A DNA stretch of 64,000 bases, from contig JAAEQD010000402.1 in NCBI GenBank assembly GCA_024231855.1, positions 99,327 to 163,326 of the forward strand, read 5' to 3'. The position numbers were made by a program, and so were the translations under genes. Below are positions 62,401 to 64,000 of the stretch, piece after piece; positions within the stretch are counted from its first letter, which is position 1; every line of letters begins with the position of its first letter. The DNA is from Candidatus Zixiibacteriota bacterium. Its GTDB lineage: Bacteria; Zixibacteria; MSB-5A5; UBA10806; 4484-95. Below the pieces are notes generated by a model, which ran no database searches, was not told the origin of the DNA, and saw only the letters and a program-made list of their open reading frames with translations.

Positions 62401-63282
62401 TTATAATTCATTTTTGGCGTATTTGCCCAACAGTTCCTCGATAATATCGCCGATTCTAAGCAGGTTCTCTTTGGTAGAGGCGCCGATATGCGGCATCATT
62501 AAAGCATTAGGGGCCTTAGCCAGAGGCGTGCTTTCCGGCGGGTCGGAATACCAGACATCGGTAGCATAACCTTTCAGCTTACCACTGTCCAAAGCTTCGA
62601 CAATATCTTCCTCGATAACGCATTTACCACGGCCGGTATTCAATATATAGGCGCCGTCCTTGCAGTCTTTCAGAGTTTCCTTATTGAGCATGCCCTTGGT
62701 GTCATCGGTTAACGGCATGTTCAATGAAACATAATCCGATTCCTTTAGAACATCCTTTATAGATGCTTTCATTTCCGCGAAATCATGGGATTTTACAAAT
62801 GGATCATAAGCGATAATATTCATACCGAACGCTTTGGCGCGTTTGGCTGTTTCGGTGCCGATTCGGCCGATACCTAAAACGCCGAGTGTCTTTTTATACA
62901 ATTCGGTACGCTTCAGTTGTTTCTTCTCCCATTTGCCTTCTTTCATGGTGTTGTGGCCGGGGATGATATTATTCGGCATGGCCATCATCATGGCCATCGC
63001 CAATTCGGCCACCGCGATAGACGATGCAGCGGCTGTATTGAAAACCTTGATGCCTTTGGTTTTGGCATAAACCTGGTCGACATTGTCCAGGCCGACACCG
63101 CCGCGAATAACCAGTTTGAGATTGGGCGCGCCATCGATATACTCTTTGGTGACCTTGGTTTTACTGCGAATTAAAATTACTTCGGCTTCGGGTATCCTGC
63201 CTTTATCATCGGTGATCTCGCCGAATTTGGCGATCTTTTCGGGAAGCCCGGGATCGAACGCGTCTGAAATCAAAATCAACAT
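62401..63282 (-). CDS. serA: D-3-phosphoglycerate dehydrogenase, short type
   Basis: The 293-residue protein is a D-isomer-specific 2-hydroxyacid dehydrogenase: RGGVGLDNVD, the NAD motif GVLGIGRIGTETAKRAKAFGM, NTGRGKCV and catalytic PHIGAS. It lacks the ACT and other regulatory domains of the longer SerA, so serine feedback is probably absent. The adjacency of serC and DUF1015 strongly supports the role in serine synthesis. It lies 18 bases after the DUF1015 gene. Confidence 0.92.
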   Translation of the reverse strand: MLILISDAFDPGLPEKIAKFGEITDDKGRIPEAEVILIRSKTKVTKEYIDGAPNLKLVIRGGVGLDNVDQVYAKTKGIKVFNTAAASSIAVAELAMAMMMAMPNNIIPGHNTMKEGKWEKKQLKRTELYKKTLGVLGIGRIGTETAKRAKAFGMNIIAYDPFVKSHDFAEMKASIKDVLKESDYVSLNMPLTDDTKGMLNKETLKDCKDGAYILNTGRGKCVIEEDIVEALDSGKLKGYATDVWYSDPPESTPLAKAPNALMMPHIGASTKENLLRIGDIIEELLGKYAKNEL

Positions 63283-63300
63283 AACACGGTTCCTTTATCT

Positions 63301-64000
63301 TTAATCAGTTAATAAATTTACAACCATGCCGCTGCGAAGTTTTGGCTCAAACCAGGTGGATTTGGGCGGCATAACTTCTCCCGCATCGGCTACATTTAAC
63401 AATTGTTGAATCGAAGTCGCGTAAAGCGAAAACGCTATTTTATAATCGCCGGAATCTACCAGCTTTACCAGTTCCTTAGTACCTCTAATTCCACCGACGA
63501 AATCAATTCGTTTGTCCGTCTTGGGATTCGTGATTCCCAGGATAGGACCGATGAAATTCGTGCCCAAGATAGCGGCATCGATAGAACCTGTCGGATCATT
63601 TGGATTGAAGCTATCTGTTTTGGCTTTCAGTGAATACCATTTACCTTCGAGATAGATCCCGAACTCATGAGGATTTTCCGGGTTGATATCGCTGTCATTC
63701 TCGCTTATCTCGAATTTCTCGGCGGCCTTATCTAAAATTTGCTCAACTGTCAGAGAGTTTAAATCCTTGACTACTCTGTTATAGGGCAGAATTTTCAATT
63801 CCTCGTCGGGGAAAATAACATTTAGGAAATAATTGTAGGATTCATTGCCGGTGTGATTAGGATTTTTCTCCTTCTCACGGCGGCACACTTCCGAGGCTGA
63901 CTGGCTGCGATGGTGACCGTCGGCGATATACATGCAGGGCAGCTTACCGAAAGCATCGGTAATCCCGGCAATCATATCGGTATCATCGATAACCCAAAAT
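63301..64000 (-). CDS. DUF1015 family protein (5' part outside the window)
   Basis: The frame stays open to the right edge (FWVIDDTD immediately before the methionine at 63975), so the start is beyond base 64000. The visible 233 residues contain the family core YIADGHHRSQSASEV and IDFVGGIRGTKELVKLV, ending VMPPKSTWFEPKLRSGMVV. DUF1015 proteins are regularly linked to serA and serC in bacteria and may be a phosphoserine-related enzyme or kinase; no activity is claimed here. It is the first visible gene of the ser operon. Confidence 0.9.
   Translation of the reverse strand, partial: FWVIDDTDMIAGITDAFGKLPCMYIADGHHRSQSASEVCRREKEKNPNHTGNESYNYFLNVIFPDEELKILPYNRVVKDLNSLTVEQILDKAAEKFEISENDSDINPENPHEFGIYLEGKWYSLKAKTDSFNPNDPTGSIDAAILGTNFIGPILGITNPKTDKRIDFVGGIRGTKELVKLVDSGDYKIAFSLYATSIQQLLNVADAGEVMPPKSTWFEPKLRSGMVVNLLTD

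Overview
The window looks like a chromosome segment of an uncultured Gram-negative bacterium of the FCB superphylum, most likely candidate division Zixibacteria or a close relative. This is inference. It rests on three secreted proteins with Zixibacteria-style dockerin tails, a secreted protein ending in a Por-type (NPFN) C-terminal sorting domain, many signal-peptide lipoproteins and outer-membrane barrels, and a moderate G+C content. About 57 genes are packed on both strands. I see no rRNA, tRNA, CRISPR array, transposase or phage gene.

Left part (1-16 kb): a truncated M16-like peptidase relative fused to a LolA-like tail; an HD-GYP c-di-GMP phosphodiesterase; a minus-strand operon (8234 to 3200) of an efflux or lipoprotein-type ABC system (adaptor, ATPase, two FtsX-like permeases) ending in a DppA-type D-aminopeptidase; two tandem PilZ proteins; a truncated duplicate beside a YfbK-like von Willebrand A protein; an unknown barrel; and a large DUF5916/CBM9 protein.

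Middle (16-36 kb): a tightly overlapping plus-strand operon (YpeA-type acetyltransferase, SH3 protein, APRT-like phosphoribosyltransferase, membrane protein, polysaccharide deacetylase, TrmO). After it come an HI0933 flavoprotein with an O-methyltransferase, a fold-III PLP decarboxylase, a molbindin, a TPR histidine kinase, a DDAH-like amidinohydrolase, a methyltransferase, a secreted sorting-domain protein, and the ribosome-rescue factor ArfB. A fibronectin-III lipoprotein carrying a pilin-like insert, a DUF2934 basic protein, lpdA, a porin and an RRM protein close this part.

Right part (36-64 kb): a large unknown protein with a GNAT-like core, two DNRLRE lipoprotein paralogues, an M19 dipeptidase, and a short A+T-rich stretch with an MBL hydrolase and a Kv-type channel. 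A five-gene envelope operon (50023 to 46486) combines LolA-like, exported YidD-like and two TPR/DUF5683-like proteins. It is flanked by two secreted proteins sharing a Cys-rich SGNH-like domain. Then come a DUF899 pseudogene, a cupin, a HAD phosphatase, a secreted class-II amidotransferase with dockerin, a secreted metallophosphoesterase with dockerin, a beta-CASP RNase-like protein and the serA-serC-DUF1015 cluster, cut by the right edge.

The most novel elements are the pilin-like domain inside an Fn3 domain (30057-30368), the secreted Ntn-type amidotransferase with dockerin (54223-56193), the paired Cys-rich SGNH-like proteins flanking the YidD/LolA/TPR operon (45.7-53 kb), the hairpin over the arfB stop codon, and the decayed DUF899 gene.
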